Made by a program: the position numbers and the translations under genes. From Tumebacillus lacus (GTDB taxonomy: Bacteria; Bacillota; Bacilli; Tumebacillales; Tumebacillaceae): DNA of 64,000 nucleotides. Below the pieces are notes generated by a model. The model was not told the DNA's origin. It worked only from the letters and a program-made list of their open reading frames with translations, and did not search any database. Shown one piece after another: positions 8,156-15,624 of the stretch. Positions within the stretch are counted from its first letter, which is position 1; each line of letters starts with the position of its first letter. The DNA lies in assembly GCF_026410385.1 (NCBI RefSeq), contig NZ_JAPMLT010000001.1:248001-312000 (forward strand), in the 5' to 3' direction.

Positions 8156-8473
8156 TTACTCCACGCCGACAATATCCAAAAACCTCACCCCCACAGCCTC
8201 GCCGCTCAGGGCCAATCCCCACAGGTGGTCGCCTTTCAGGCGCTTTGGCACCATGCAGACTTCTTCATCAGCGAGAGGGTGGAAGACGGTCAGCGTCACG
8301 AGCCGTCCTTCTTGCACCGCTTCGGAGAGGCTGCGGTTCATCTCTTCCAGTCGGTCTTCATCTAATACGGGACGTTCGCGTTCCATCTGCCGGTCTTCGC
8401 GGGCCAGCATGTAGGCGCGGTGTTCGGGGATGATCATGCGGTGGCCTTCCCAGAGTTTGTTGCCGCGGTTCAT
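8156..8473 (-). CDS. YolD-like family protein, probably SOS-regulated
   Basis: This 105-aa protein resembles the YolD-like family in size and layout: an N-terminal 'NRGNKLWEGHRMIIPEHR' and a beta-rich C-terminal half with 'KGDHLWGLALSGEAVGVRF'. YolD-like proteins often accompany Y-family DNA polymerases (UvrX/DinB-like) in SOS operons, but no polymerase gene is next to this one. ATG 8473 is preferred because GAGGTGAAGAG precedes it by about 8 bases. The earlier in-frame ATG at 8491 lies only a few bases from the predicted transcription start. Two LexA-type boxes lie in its promoter. Confidence 0.75.
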   Translation of the reverse strand: MNRGNKLWEGHRMIIPEHRAYMLAREDRQMERERPVLDEDRLEEMNRSLSEAVQEGRLVTLTVFHPLADEEVCMVPKRLKGDHLWGLALSGEAVGVRFLDIVGVE

Positions 8474-8495
8474 CGTCTCTTCACCTCGCATATTC

Positions 8496-8511
8496 AGAAC
8501 GTTTGTTCTGT
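8496..8511. promoter_or_regulatory. LexA (DinR) box at the YolD-like promoter
   Basis: CAGAACGTTTGTTCTG contains GAAC-N4-GTTC. On the minus strand the core is GAACAAACGTTC, a full match to the Firmicute SOS-box core GAACRNRYGTTC. It covers the predicted transcription start just after the -10. Confidence 0.75.
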
Positions 8512-8512
8512 A

Positions 8513-8542
8513 TTATAACCCCGAACAGAAGTTCTTATCAAG
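8513..8542 (-). promoter_or_regulatory. SigA-type promoter of the YolD-like gene
   Basis: On the minus strand, TTGATA (8542-8537) and a perfect TATAAT (8518-8513) are separated by 18 bases. The two LexA-type boxes flank the -10, so a bound repressor would block RNA polymerase. Confidence 0.75.
8524..8535. promoter_or_regulatory. Second, imperfect LexA-like box
   Basis: GAACAGAAGTTC has the GAAC-N4-GTTC palindrome but deviates from the preferred central bases. It lies in the spacer between -35 and -10, 14 bases upstream of the perfect box. Confidence 0.45.
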
Positions 8543-8810
8543 GCTTACATCTGGAAAATAGGCGTTAAACATAGAGACACCTGCACATTCTTTCCACCCC
8601 CGCATAGGATATAGGGACAGTTGACCCCTATTTCACATGGCTGAAAACGGGAGTGCAGCGACGTAAGTACCGAGTAGAGGGCACCTGCACCAAAGGCAAA
8701 TGTCCCGCATAGAAATGGTACTACTTGCGAGTTCTTTCCAAGGTTCGCAATCGACAAAGGCGATCCGTCCGTTGCCTGCACGTACCTGAACTTCAAGAGG
8801 AGGTAGCTAG
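8543..8810. other. Intergenic region upstream of cotE
   Basis: No convincing gene is seen in either strand. The region contains a SigK-like promoter and several local inverted repeats: ATAGGG/CCCTAT at about 8611-8631, and AAGTACC pairing with GGTACTACTT across about 55 bases. The leader could therefore be structured. No known riboswitch motif was recognised. Confidence 0.4.
8586..8612 (+). promoter_or_regulatory. Candidate SigK promoter for cotE
   Basis: AC, a 16-base spacer and CATAGGATA match the mother-cell SigK consensus (AC-N16-CATAnnnTA). B. subtilis cotE has a late SigK promoter in addition to a SigE promoter. The distance to the start codon (about 200 bases) is long, so this is a candidate only. 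Confidence 0.4.
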
Positions 8811-9347
8811 ATGGCACGCGAAAAAGACTATCGAGCCCGGGAGATCATCACCAGTGCGGTCTGCGGCAAAGGAAGCAAATACTCGCAGACCACGTACACG
8901 ATCCGTCCGGCCAACCGCCCGACGACGATCGGCGGATGCTGGGTCATGAATCATTCCTATGAGGCAGAACTGGTGGGCGACGCGGTGGAAGTGCGCGGGC
9001 GCCTCGATCTGAACGTGTGGTATTCGTACCATGGAAACAGCGAAACGGCGATTGCCAAAGACACCGTCTCCTATCAAGAGGTGGTTCCGCTCCGTGACCT
9101 TGACCCGCATTGCTCCCGTGACGAGGTGCAAACCTACGTCAAGGCGCTCCAACAACCGAACTGCCTGGATGCGACCGTCGTCGACGACGGCTCGGAGATT
9201 CTGGTCCGCGTCGAGAAAGAGCTGGCTGTGGAAATCGTCGGCAAAACCAAAGTGTGGGTGCTGACGATCGATGCGCCGATCTATAAAGACGACGAAGAAG
9301 ATATCGAGGAAGAGATCTTCGAAGAGGACGAAGACTTCGAGGATTAA
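8811..9347 (+). CDS. cotE: Outer spore coat morphogenetic protein CotE
   Basis: This 178-aa protein aligns with CotE throughout: an N-terminal 'REIITSAVCGKG', 'WVMNHSYEAE', 'LNVWYSYHGNSETA', 'LQQPNCLDATV' and an acidic C-terminal tail (about 20 Asp/Glu). CotE assembles at the outer face of the inner coat in the mother cell and recruits outer coat proteins. ATG 8811 follows AAGAGGAGGTAG at good spacing. The gene is monocistronic here, bounded by a terminator. The Bacillus neighbours ymcA and mutS are absent. Confidence 0.93.
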   Translation: MAREKDYRAREIITSAVCGKGSKYSQTTYTIRPANRPTTIGGCWVMNHSYEAELVGDAVEVRGRLDLNVWYSYHGNSETAIAKDTVSYQEVVPLRDLDPHCSRDEVQTYVKALQQPNCLDATVVDDGSEILVRVEKELAVEIVGKTKVWVLTIDAPIYKDDEEDIEEEIFEEDEDFED

Positions 9348-9352
9348 TCGGG

Positions 9353-9382
9353 CGACGCCGTCATGGCGTCGTCTATTTTTTT
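9353..9382 (+). terminator. Intrinsic terminator after cotE
   Basis: CGACGCC/GGCGTCG stem with a 5-base loop followed by a run of seven T, immediately after the cotE stop. Confidence 0.85.
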
Positions 9383-9442
9383 GGAGAACTGCCAAGATTT
9401 GAGCGTTGGAGGGAGCGGGCGGTTCCATTACAATAAAGCTAA

Positions 9443-9535
9443 CTTCAAACGGAATGGGCAAACTTGTCGAAAGGCAAGGACGCAAAGCCGTGGGTCTTCG
9501 GATCGAGAGATCGATCAAAGATTGCCAGGTTGCAA
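9443..9535 (+). ncRNA. Cyclic-di-GMP-I (GEMM) riboswitch aptamer
   Basis: The stretch has the GEMM-I core. GGGCAAAC leads a stem capped by a GAAA tetraloop (CTTGTC-GAAA-GGCAAG). The near-invariant GGACGCAAAGCC follows, then a second hairpin and the tetraloop-receptor strand GCCAGGTTGC. Order and spacing match the class. The aptamer lies about 90 bases before the start codon of the DUF5667 gene, with a terminator hairpin between. That is the arrangement for transcription control by c-di-GMP. The direction of control (on or off) cannot be decided by eye. Confidence 0.9.
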
Positions 9536-9561
9536 CGGAGCGGTGCCGGACGGCATCGCAA

Positions 9562-9597
9562 AGGGCCCTTTTCCGGTGGAGAGGGCTTATTTTTTCT
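9562..9597 (+). terminator. Riboswitch expression-platform terminator
   Basis: GCCCTTTTC pairs with GGAGAGGGC around a 4-base loop and is followed by TTATTTTTTCTT. It is placed between the c-di-GMP aptamer and the ribosome binding site. Confidence 0.75.
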
Positions 9598-9621
9598 TAT
9601 CCATCAGGAGGCGTGATCATC

Positions 9622-10929
9622 ATGAACAAATGGCTCGTAACGAGTGCGCTCGCTGTGCTGCTGCTCTCGGGCGGCGTCGCACAAGCAGAAGGCGACGAAG
9701 GAACGGTCACCACGACCGAGTCCGGCACGACGGCAGAGACCGGAACTGCAACCGAAAACGGGACTGCGACTGAAAACGGAACTGCAACCGAAAACGGAAC
9801 CGCAACCGAAAGTGAAACTGAGACCGAAAGCGGCACCGCAACCGAATCCGACGCTGAAGAACCGGCCGCGGAAGAGGGGGCGACCCCGGATGAGACGTTT
9901 GCTTATTTCTTCGACCGTCTCGGTGAAACGCTGCAGTTGCTGATCACCTTCGATGACCAGAAAGAGGCAGAACTGCTGCTCCAACAAGCGCAAGAGCGCC
10001 TCGCCGAAGCGGAAGCGATGGCTGAGCAGGGCGAGACGGAGCAAGTCGCAGAACTGATGACCGCCTACCAAGAAGTCCTCGCTGAAGCGGTCGCCAAAAT
10101 CACCGAATCATCGGCCGACGGCGAAGTCGACGCAGCCAAGCAAGAAGAGCTGTCGAAACTGCTGGCCGAGTCGAGCAGCATCACCGAAGAGCTCGTGACG
10201 CATCTTGGCGAGCAAGAGCAGACCGAACTGGAGGAGCAGCAGCAAGAAGCGGTGATCCTCGCCCGCGTCGTGCAAGGTCTCGACCCGGCGCAGGTGCAAG
10301 CGATGCACGATCAGGGCCTCGGCTACGGCCAGATCGCCAAGATCTTCGCCCTCGCGGATCTTACCGGCAAAACGGTCGATGAAGTGGCAGGCCTCGTCAC
10401 GAGCGGCGAGCACGGCGGATTTGGCAAGCTCGCGCAGGAACTCGGTGTGAAGCCGAAAGAGTTGGCACAGAAAGTAAAAGAGCAAAAGAAATCGGTGAAG
10501 AACGGCCAAGAGTCCAACGAAGAGGACGAGATCGAGACCGAAACGGAAACGGAAACTCCGGAAGCCACCGAATCGACCGACACTGCTGTGACCGACCCGG
10601 CAGCAGCGGCCACCATTACCCAAAAGTCGGACAAGCAACAACCGTCCCACTCCGGCAAACAACCGGAACAAGCAAAGCCGGAACAAACCCACAAACAAAA
10701 GACCGAACAACCGAAGACTGAAAAGCAGCAAAAGACCGAGCAACCGAAATCCGAAAAAGAAAAGTCCGAAAAAGAAAAGTCTGAAAAACAAAAGTCCGAA
10801 AAACAAAAGTCTGAAAAACAAAAGTCTGAAAAACAAAAGTCTGAAAAAGAAAAAGCTGAGAAAGCTGAAAAAGAAAAAGAAAAGTCTGAAAAAGAAGAGT
10901 CCGAAAAAGAGAAATCGGAAAAGGACTAA
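9622..10929 (+). CDS. Secreted DUF5667 protein with Thr/Glu and Lys/Ser/Glu repeats
   Basis: This 435-aa protein starts at ATG 9622 behind AGGAGG, with a signal peptide ending near 'GGVAQA'. Residues of about 40-75 are low complexity with a repeated 'TATENG' hexapeptide. A helical DUF5667-type domain follows ('LLLQQAQERLAEAEAMAEQG', about residues 90-170), then an acidic helical middle. The final 80 residues are almost only Lys, Ser, Glu and Gln in 'KSEKQ/KSEKE' pentapeptides. No cell-wall anchor is seen, but the basic tail could bind teichoic acids or other polyanions. Control by a c-di-GMP riboswitch suggests a role in surface attachment, biofilm or sessile growth. This is inference. Confidence 0.85.
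   Translation: MNKWLVTSALAVLLLSGGVAQAEGDEGTVTTTESGTTAETGTATENGTATENGTATENGTATESETETESGTATESDAEEPAAEEGATPDETFAYFFDRLGETLQLLITFDDQKEAELLLQQAQERLAEAEAMAEQGETEQVAELMTAYQEVLAEAVAKITESSADGEVDAAKQEELSKLLAESSSITEELVTHLGEQEQTELEEQQQEAVILARVVQGLDPAQVQAMHDQGLGYGQIAKIFALADLTGKTVDEVAGLVTSGEHGGFGKLAQELGVKPKELAQKVKEQKKSVKNGQESNEEDEIETETETETPEATESTDTAVTDPAAAATITQKSDKQQPSHSGKQPEQAKPEQTHKQKTEQPKTEKQQKTEQPKSEKEKSEKEKSEKQKSEKQKSEKQKSEKQKSEKEKAEKAEKEKEKSEKEESEKEKSEKD
9749..9826 (+). repeat. 18-base tandem repeats encoding TATENG
   Basis: About four near-identical 18-base units of the form ACCGAAAACGGAACTGCA occur in tandem inside the DUF5667 gene. They can expand or contract by slippage without breaking the frame. 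Confidence 0.8.
10746..10905 (+). repeat. 15-base tandem repeats encoding KSEKQ/KSEKE
   Basis: A run of near-identical units (AAGTCTGAAAAACAA) encodes the Lys/Ser/Glu tail. Exact neighbouring copies make length polymorphism likely. Confidence 0.85.
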
Positions 10930-11040
10930 CCCCGATTTTTCCACAAACACAACATTTCAACCTCGCTCGCGTCGTGATTCTCCCCAAGATCACGATCCCC
11001 ACCTGCAAAAGGGACAGCTCCCCCAAGCTGTCCCCGCCCT
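10930..11040. other. Intergenic with two small hairpins
   Basis: CGTGAT/ATCACG (10973-10994) and GGGACAGC/GCTGTCCC (11011-11034) form hairpins without T-runs. No gene is seen. Confidence 0.4.
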
Positions 11041-11070
11041 AGACCCCGTCGACGAACGGGGTCTTTTTTC
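11041..11070 (+). terminator. Intrinsic terminator after DUF5667 gene
   Basis: GACCCCGT/ACGGGGTC stem with a 6-base loop followed by TTTTTT. It separates the riboswitch-controlled gene from the ATP-grasp genes. Confidence 0.85.
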
Positions 11071-11120
11071 ATATACATAGATGCCCGCATTTTTTTCACT
11101 CAAAAAGGAGAGATGCTTTC

Positions 11121-12512
11121 ATGGCACAGACACCGCTCGGAACGGTTTCGATCTCCACTTGGCCCGGCTCGGATCAAGCGATCCTCTCCTTGCCAGGCGA
11201 GTGGCACCCGCACCTGCGCCTTGGCACCCGCGACCGAATCACGATCCGCGCCGGCAACCGCCGCATCACCGCCGAAGCGGTGTTCACCGACGAGCAGGAG
11301 GTGCAACTGACCGACCGTATCCGCAAATCGCTCTACCTGCCGCGCGGCACCGTCTCCGTCAAAGCCCAAGACGGCGAGCTGTGCTTTGGCCCGTGCATCG
11401 GGCTGTACGCGCTCCCGTCCCGCGACCCGAAAAAACCGTTCGGCGAACTGACCGCCGTCTTTCGCGATCAGATGGAGATCGCCCGCAGAGAAGGCGTGCT
11501 CCTCTACGTCTTTTCCCCGGGAGACGCCGACTGGGACAGCGGCTTCACCACCGCTTATGTCTGGCAAAACAACTCCTGGCAGCGCACCAAGCGACCGCTG
11601 CCCGACCTCGTGCTTCCGAAGATCATGGGCACGCCGCCGCTCTGGCGCGAAAAGATGCGCCGCGACCAAGCCCAGATGTCGCGCCGCGTGCCCTACGGCA
11701 CGTTTTCCCTCGCCGTCGGCAGCAAATGGGAGGTCCACCAAACGCTCGAAAAACGCGCCGACACCCGCGACCTGCTCCCGGATACGCGCCTCGTGCGCTC
11801 GCCGCTCGATATCGAAGACTTGCTGCGCCGCCACACCGCCGTCTACGTCAAACCGTCATACGGCACCCAAGGCCGCTCCATCTACCGACTGGAGCAAGAC
11901 CCGCGCGGCATCCGCGTTCAATACACAGCGGGCGGTCAGACCCAAAACCGCCGCATGAACCGGGGCAGCTCCGTCTGGCAGTCCTTCCTTACCAAAAAAT
12001 TCTGCGGCCGACGTCCATTTCTCGTTCAACAAGCCCTGGAACTGGTTAAAGCCCAAGGCACTCGTCCCGTCGACTTTCGCTGGCTGATTCAAAAAGACGG
12101 CCAAAACCGCTGGGTGATCACCGCCCGCGTCGCTCGCGTCGGCCCGCGTGCCAGCATCACCACCAACCTGCACACCGGCGGCAACGCGGTGCTCGCCGAG
12201 ACCTTCTTGACACAAAACGGCTACCCAAAGGAGGCGAACCGCCGCGAACTGCTCCAGCGCTTCGACCAAGCGGCCGTCCGCATCGCGGAAGCCTTAGAAC
12301 AAAAAGCAGGACGGATCGGCGAGATCGGCATCGACTTTGGCCTGACGCAAGGGGAGCGGATCTACCTGATCGAAGTCAATCCGCGCCCCGGACGCCAGAT
12401 GCTCAAAGACACATCGCCGCAGACCCGCTCGCTGTCCCTGCGCCGCAACCTGGAGTTCGCCAAGCTCGTCACCGGCTTTGGCAAGGGCGTTGACACATCG
12501 GAAGACGCCTGA
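11121..12512 (+). CDS. YheC/YheD-family ATP-grasp protein (copy A)
   Basis: This 463-aa protein has the YheC/YheD layout: a variable N-terminal half and a C-terminal ATP-grasp domain. ATP-grasp elements seen are the Lys strand 'VYVKPSYGTQGRSIYRL', 'VDFRWLIQKD', and the metal-binding 'GEIGIDFGL ... LIEVNPRPGR' near residue 430. Family members are described as endospore coat-associated. Their chemistry is unproven, but ATP-grasp enzymes join carboxylates to amines through acyl phosphates. ATG 11121 follows AAAGGAGAG at 9 bases. It is first of a three-gene run with copy B and the amidoligase. Confidence 0.85.
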   Translation: MAQTPLGTVSISTWPGSDQAILSLPGEWHPHLRLGTRDRITIRAGNRRITAEAVFTDEQEVQLTDRIRKSLYLPRGTVSVKAQDGELCFGPCIGLYALPSRDPKKPFGELTAVFRDQMEIARREGVLLYVFSPGDADWDSGFTTAYVWQNNSWQRTKRPLPDLVLPKIMGTPPLWREKMRRDQAQMSRRVPYGTFSLAVGSKWEVHQTLEKRADTRDLLPDTRLVRSPLDIEDLLRRHTAVYVKPSYGTQGRSIYRLEQDPRGIRVQYTAGGQTQNRRMNRGSSVWQSFLTKKFCGRRPFLVQQALELVKAQGTRPVDFRWLIQKDGQNRWVITARVARVGPRASITTNLHTGGNAVLAETFLTQNGYPKEANRRELLQRFDQAAVRIAEALEQKAGRIGEIGIDFGLTQGERIYLIEVNPRPGRQMLKDTSPQTRSLSLRRNLEFAKLVTGFGKGVDTSEDA

Positions 12513-12563
12513 ATATGCTGATCACACATGAAGCACCCCTCTGCTTGGAAAGGAGGACGGGGA

Positions 12564-13961
12564 ATGGCTCTTCCGAAAAAAATCCGAGTCGAAGCGGCTG
12601 CCCCGTCAGTACGCGGGACGCTCTTTCTGCCGCGAACTGTGCTCAAAGAGCTGAGTCTTGGCAATGGCTCGTATCCGCTGTCGTTCGGCGCGAAACGGAT
12701 GACGGTGACCGTCCGCGAACTGGAATCCTTGCCGGAGCGCGGCGGCAAGGGCGGCGACCCGATCGCGCTCGTGTCGCCTGATGTGCTCCACGAACTCCAC
12801 CTGCCGGAAAAAAAACTGTCGCTCCACAAAAGCGGTCCCGGGCTGCGCTTTGGCTACGTCCTCGGCATCCTCGCCAACGTCAAGGCGGAAGGCGAGCGCG
12901 TCACCGGCCAGCAGCAACAGACCTTTCGCAACCTGCTGACAGCCGCCACCCAGACCGGGATGCACGGCTACGTGTTCTCGCCGCTGGACATCGACTGGGA
13001 AGACCTCTCCGTCACCGGCTACTGGCTCGACGGCAAGCGCTGGACCAAGTCCCGCGTCCCGCTGCCCGACGTGCTGTACGACCAGATCATCTCCCGCACC
13101 TACGAGAACCGCTCCGACGTGGCACCGGAGCGGCAACGATTGTATAAACTGTTGGCACCGCGCTGTTTCAACCCCGGCTATTTTGACAAATGGCAAGTCC
13201 ATCAGTGGCTGCAAGGCAGTGACCGCACCAAATCGTACGTGCCGGACGCTGCGATCTTTCAATCGGTCGAGCAGGCGGCGGGCTTTCTGTACCGCCATCC
13301 AGACGTGTACATGAAACCGGTGCACGGGAGCCTTGGCATCGGCATCATCCGCGTGCAAAGGCGGTCGGACGGGCGCGTCAATTACCAGATGAAGACCAAG
13401 GAGGGCGGTCTGCGCCAAGGGCAGGCCGGCACGATCTCCACGTTTCTCAAACGCTATCAGGGCCGCTTGAAAAAAGGGCCGTATCTCTTGCAAAAAGCGT
13501 TGTGGCTGCGCACCTACCAAGGGCGGCCGTTCGACATCCGGCTGCTCCTGCAAAAGGACAGCACCGGACGTTGGCAGCGCACCAAATCCTTTTGCCGCAT
13601 CGCGCAGCAAGGGCAGATCACCAGCAACCTCTCGACCGGCGGCGACGCGCTGGCCGTCAAACAACTGCTCAAAGACGTGTTGCGCGATGACAAGAAAGTC
13701 ACCAAAGTGATGAAAAGCCTGAACGCGATCGCAGAAGCGGTGCCGGCCGTGATCGAGAAAGAGGTCGGCGGCACGCTCGGTGAACTGGGACTCGATCTCG
13801 GACTCGACGACTACGGTCGCATCTGGGTGATCGAAGTCAATGCCAAGCCGTGGAAAAAACCGAACACGCAAGAAGGGGAGTGGAAAGACCTCGCTCTGCT
13901 GGCGTTTCAGCGACCCGTTCAGTATGCGCTCTATCTGTGCAAACAACATCTTGAGGGCTGA
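12564..13961 (+). CDS. YheC/YheD-family ATP-grasp protein (copy B)
   Basis: This 465-aa paralogue of copy A has ATP-grasp motifs 'VYMKPVHGSLGIGIIRV', 'FDIRLLLQKD' and 'GELGLDLGL ... VIEVNAKPWKK', so the nucleotide- and magnesium-binding residues look intact. ATG 12564 is chosen because AAAGGAGGACGGGG lies just upstream. The in-frame ATG at 12528 has no ribosome site. It lies 51 bases after copy A and 36 before the amidoligase. Like its paralogues it lacks a signal peptide or membrane segment and probably works in the mother cell, but this is inferred from the family. Confidence 0.85.
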   Translation: MALPKKIRVEAAAPSVRGTLFLPRTVLKELSLGNGSYPLSFGAKRMTVTVRELESLPERGGKGGDPIALVSPDVLHELHLPEKKLSLHKSGPGLRFGYVLGILANVKAEGERVTGQQQQTFRNLLTAATQTGMHGYVFSPLDIDWEDLSVTGYWLDGKRWTKSRVPLPDVLYDQIISRTYENRSDVAPERQRLYKLLAPRCFNPGYFDKWQVHQWLQGSDRTKSYVPDAAIFQSVEQAAGFLYRHPDVYMKPVHGSLGIGIIRVQRRSDGRVNYQMKTKEGGLRQGQAGTISTFLKRYQGRLKKGPYLLQKALWLRTYQGRPFDIRLLLQKDSTGRWQRTKSFCRIAQQGQITSNLSTGGDALAVKQLLKDVLRDDKKVTKVMKSLNAIAEAVPAVIEKEVGGTLGELGLDLGLDDYGRIWVIEVNAKPWKKPNTQEGEWKDLALLAFQRPVQYALYLCKQHLEG

Positions 13962-13997
13962 TCACCCCTCAATGCTCAACGGAAAGGAGACGTGGCT

Positions 13998-15545
13998 ATG
14001 GGTTACTGGCTGTTGCATTCGGGGCAACCGAGCGCCAAGCGCCTGCTGAAGCGCGTCGAGGAGTGCACCGGCGTCGAACACGTAAACCCGGTGGCCAGTC
14101 AGGATGTGGTGATTCGCTGGGGGAACGTGCAGGGCAGCGACAGTCGTGCCGCATGGACGCTCAACCCCCGCCAGGCGATAGTAAATACATCGAATCGCAC
14201 GCGCATGTTGCGCATCTTGAAACTAAACGGGGTGTACGCGCCGCTCTCGACCAGCGACCTGTCGTCCGAACTGGCCGACTACGTCACGCTCGACAGCGGC
14301 AAGCGGGTTAAAGTGATGCGCCATTACCGCGTGCCGCTCTTCGACCTGCAACCGCTCGCCTTATTTCGAGCGGACAGCAAATCGGTCTGGTTGAAGCAGG
14401 GCATGGGCCGGGCGCAGGATCGATTTAAAGAAGTGCCGTTCGACGAAGACGTCTATGCCGAGCGGGCGGTGCGCCTCGCTTTGCGCTCCCTGCATGCGCT
14501 GGGGCTGGACTTTGGCGTCGTCAACATCGGCATCACAGCCCGCGACCGCACGATCTGCCTCAACGTCAATCCAGCGCCCGTGCTGCAAGGGCGGATGCTC
14601 GATTTGTATGAAGACGCCTTGCAAGCGTTCATCACCCGCGACCGGGCGGAGGAGCGCGTGTGGGACGCGGACGGTCGCAACAACCGGCCGTTCCTCATGG
14701 GCACCGACTTGGAGTTCATGCTGCGGTCGCCGCGCGGCAAAATGGTGCTCGCCTCCAAATTTTTGCCGCGAAAAGGGCGCGTCGGTTGCGACGACCGCAG
14801 CATCAACCTCGACCAAAAGCGGTTCCCGCTGGCGGAGTTGCGACCCGATCCGGCCCGCACACCGGAGGATCTCGTCGCGAACATCCGCGAAACGCTGACC
14901 GAGGCGCAGCGGCTGATCACCTCCCGCGAGTTGCAGTGGCTGGCGGGCAGCATGCCCTTCCCGAACTATTCGTTGGGCGGCCACGTACATTTCTCCGACC
15001 TCGCCTTCTCTTCGCGGCTCGTCAAGGCGCTCGACAACTATCTCGGATTTCCCGTCTTGATGATCGAAGCGTCTAGCACAGCGGTGAAGCGGCGTCCGAA
15101 GTACGGATTTTTAGGCGACGTCCGGTTCAAATCGCACGGCGGATTTGAATACCGCACGCCGGGGAGCTGGCTGATCACCCCGGAGATCACCCATGCCGTG
15201 CTGGCGTTGGCGTACGTGGTGGCGGTGCATTACCGCGACCTGTCGCTCGACATCTTCAGCAACCCGCGCAAACAGCGGATGTTCTACACCTGCGACAAAC
15301 TCGGTCTGATGGCCGATTTCCGCCGCGTCTGGCGCGAGGTCGAAGACACCTCGACCTACCGCCGCTACCAAGGCGTTCTGCGCGTCATCCCCGAGATGGT
15401 GGAGCAGGGGATCGCCTGGAACGAGGGAGTCGACATCAAACGCTCTTGGGGGCTGCCCCAAGAAACTGCCAGGCGAAGTTCCGGTGCTCAGCCTGCGGTG
15501 AAAGCAAATCGGAAAAAAGTACGGCGCAACAGGCAAGCCAGGTAG
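13998..15545 (+). CDS. Amidoligase (COOH-NH2 ligase type 2) with N-terminal ATP-grasp-like region
   Basis: This 515-aa protein has two parts. Residues 1-215 look like a shortened ATP-grasp-type region ending in 'ICLNVNPAPVLQGR'. Residues of about 225-480 carry the signature of the phiEco32-like COOH-NH2 ligase (glutamine-synthetase-fold amidoligase): 'MGTDLEFML', 'LAELRPDPARTPEDL', 'LGGHVHFS' and 'FEYRTPGSWL'. The C-terminus is basic ('RRNRQAR'). Amidoligases form amide or peptide bonds using ATP, and the family has been predicted to modify proteins or make peptide-like metabolites. ATG 13998 follows AAAGGAGA at 7 bases. The substrate is unknown. Confidence 0.8.
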   Translation: MGYWLLHSGQPSAKRLLKRVEECTGVEHVNPVASQDVVIRWGNVQGSDSRAAWTLNPRQAIVNTSNRTRMLRILKLNGVYAPLSTSDLSSELADYVTLDSGKRVKVMRHYRVPLFDLQPLALFRADSKSVWLKQGMGRAQDRFKEVPFDEDVYAERAVRLALRSLHALGLDFGVVNIGITARDRTICLNVNPAPVLQGRMLDLYEDALQAFITRDRAEERVWDADGRNNRPFLMGTDLEFMLRSPRGKMVLASKFLPRKGRVGCDDRSINLDQKRFPLAELRPDPARTPEDLVANIRETLTEAQRLITSRELQWLAGSMPFPNYSLGGHVHFSDLAFSSRLVKALDNYLGFPVLMIEASSTAVKRRPKYGFLGDVRFKSHGGFEYRTPGSWLITPEITHAVLALAYVVAVHYRDLSLDIFSNPRKQRMFYTCDKLGLMADFRRVWREVEDTSTYRRYQGVLRVIPEMVEQGIAWNEGVDIKRSWGLPQETARRSSGAQPAVKANRKKVRRNRQAR

Positions 15546-15582
15546 CCTCCTTTTTGCAGGGAGGTTATCTGGCTCTTTTTCG
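15536..15582 (+). terminator. Intrinsic terminator after amidoligase gene
   Basis: A 14-bp stem (GCCAGGTAGCCTCC with GGAGGTTATCTGGC, two G-U pairs) is followed by TCTTTTT. Its left arm overlaps the stop codon. Confidence 0.88.
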
Positions 15583-15624
15583 TTGCGGGGGGAGATACTG
15601 AGCAGGAGAGAAGGAGGTGACAAA

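Noticed and set aside
9443-9597. Protein-coding extension of the DUF5667 gene upstream to 9406
   Set aside because: This stretch is the c-di-GMP aptamer and terminator. The ATG at 9622 has AGGAGG and is followed at once by a signal peptide.
10746-10905. Short regular repeats that could suggest a CRISPR array
   Set aside because: The units are 15 bases without spacers and are in frame with a Lys/Ser/Glu protein tail, so they are coding tandem repeats.
10108-10950. Minus-strand frame rich in Phe and Leu that mimics a membrane protein
   Set aside because: It is the antisense reading of the Lys/Glu repeats (AAG/GAA becomes CTT/TTC). The plus-strand gene has a signal peptide, a ribosome site and a riboswitch.
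12606-13949. A 447-codon minus-strand frame opposite ATP-grasp copy B
   Set aside because: Shadow frame. The plus strand carries intact ATP-grasp motifs and a strong ribosome site.
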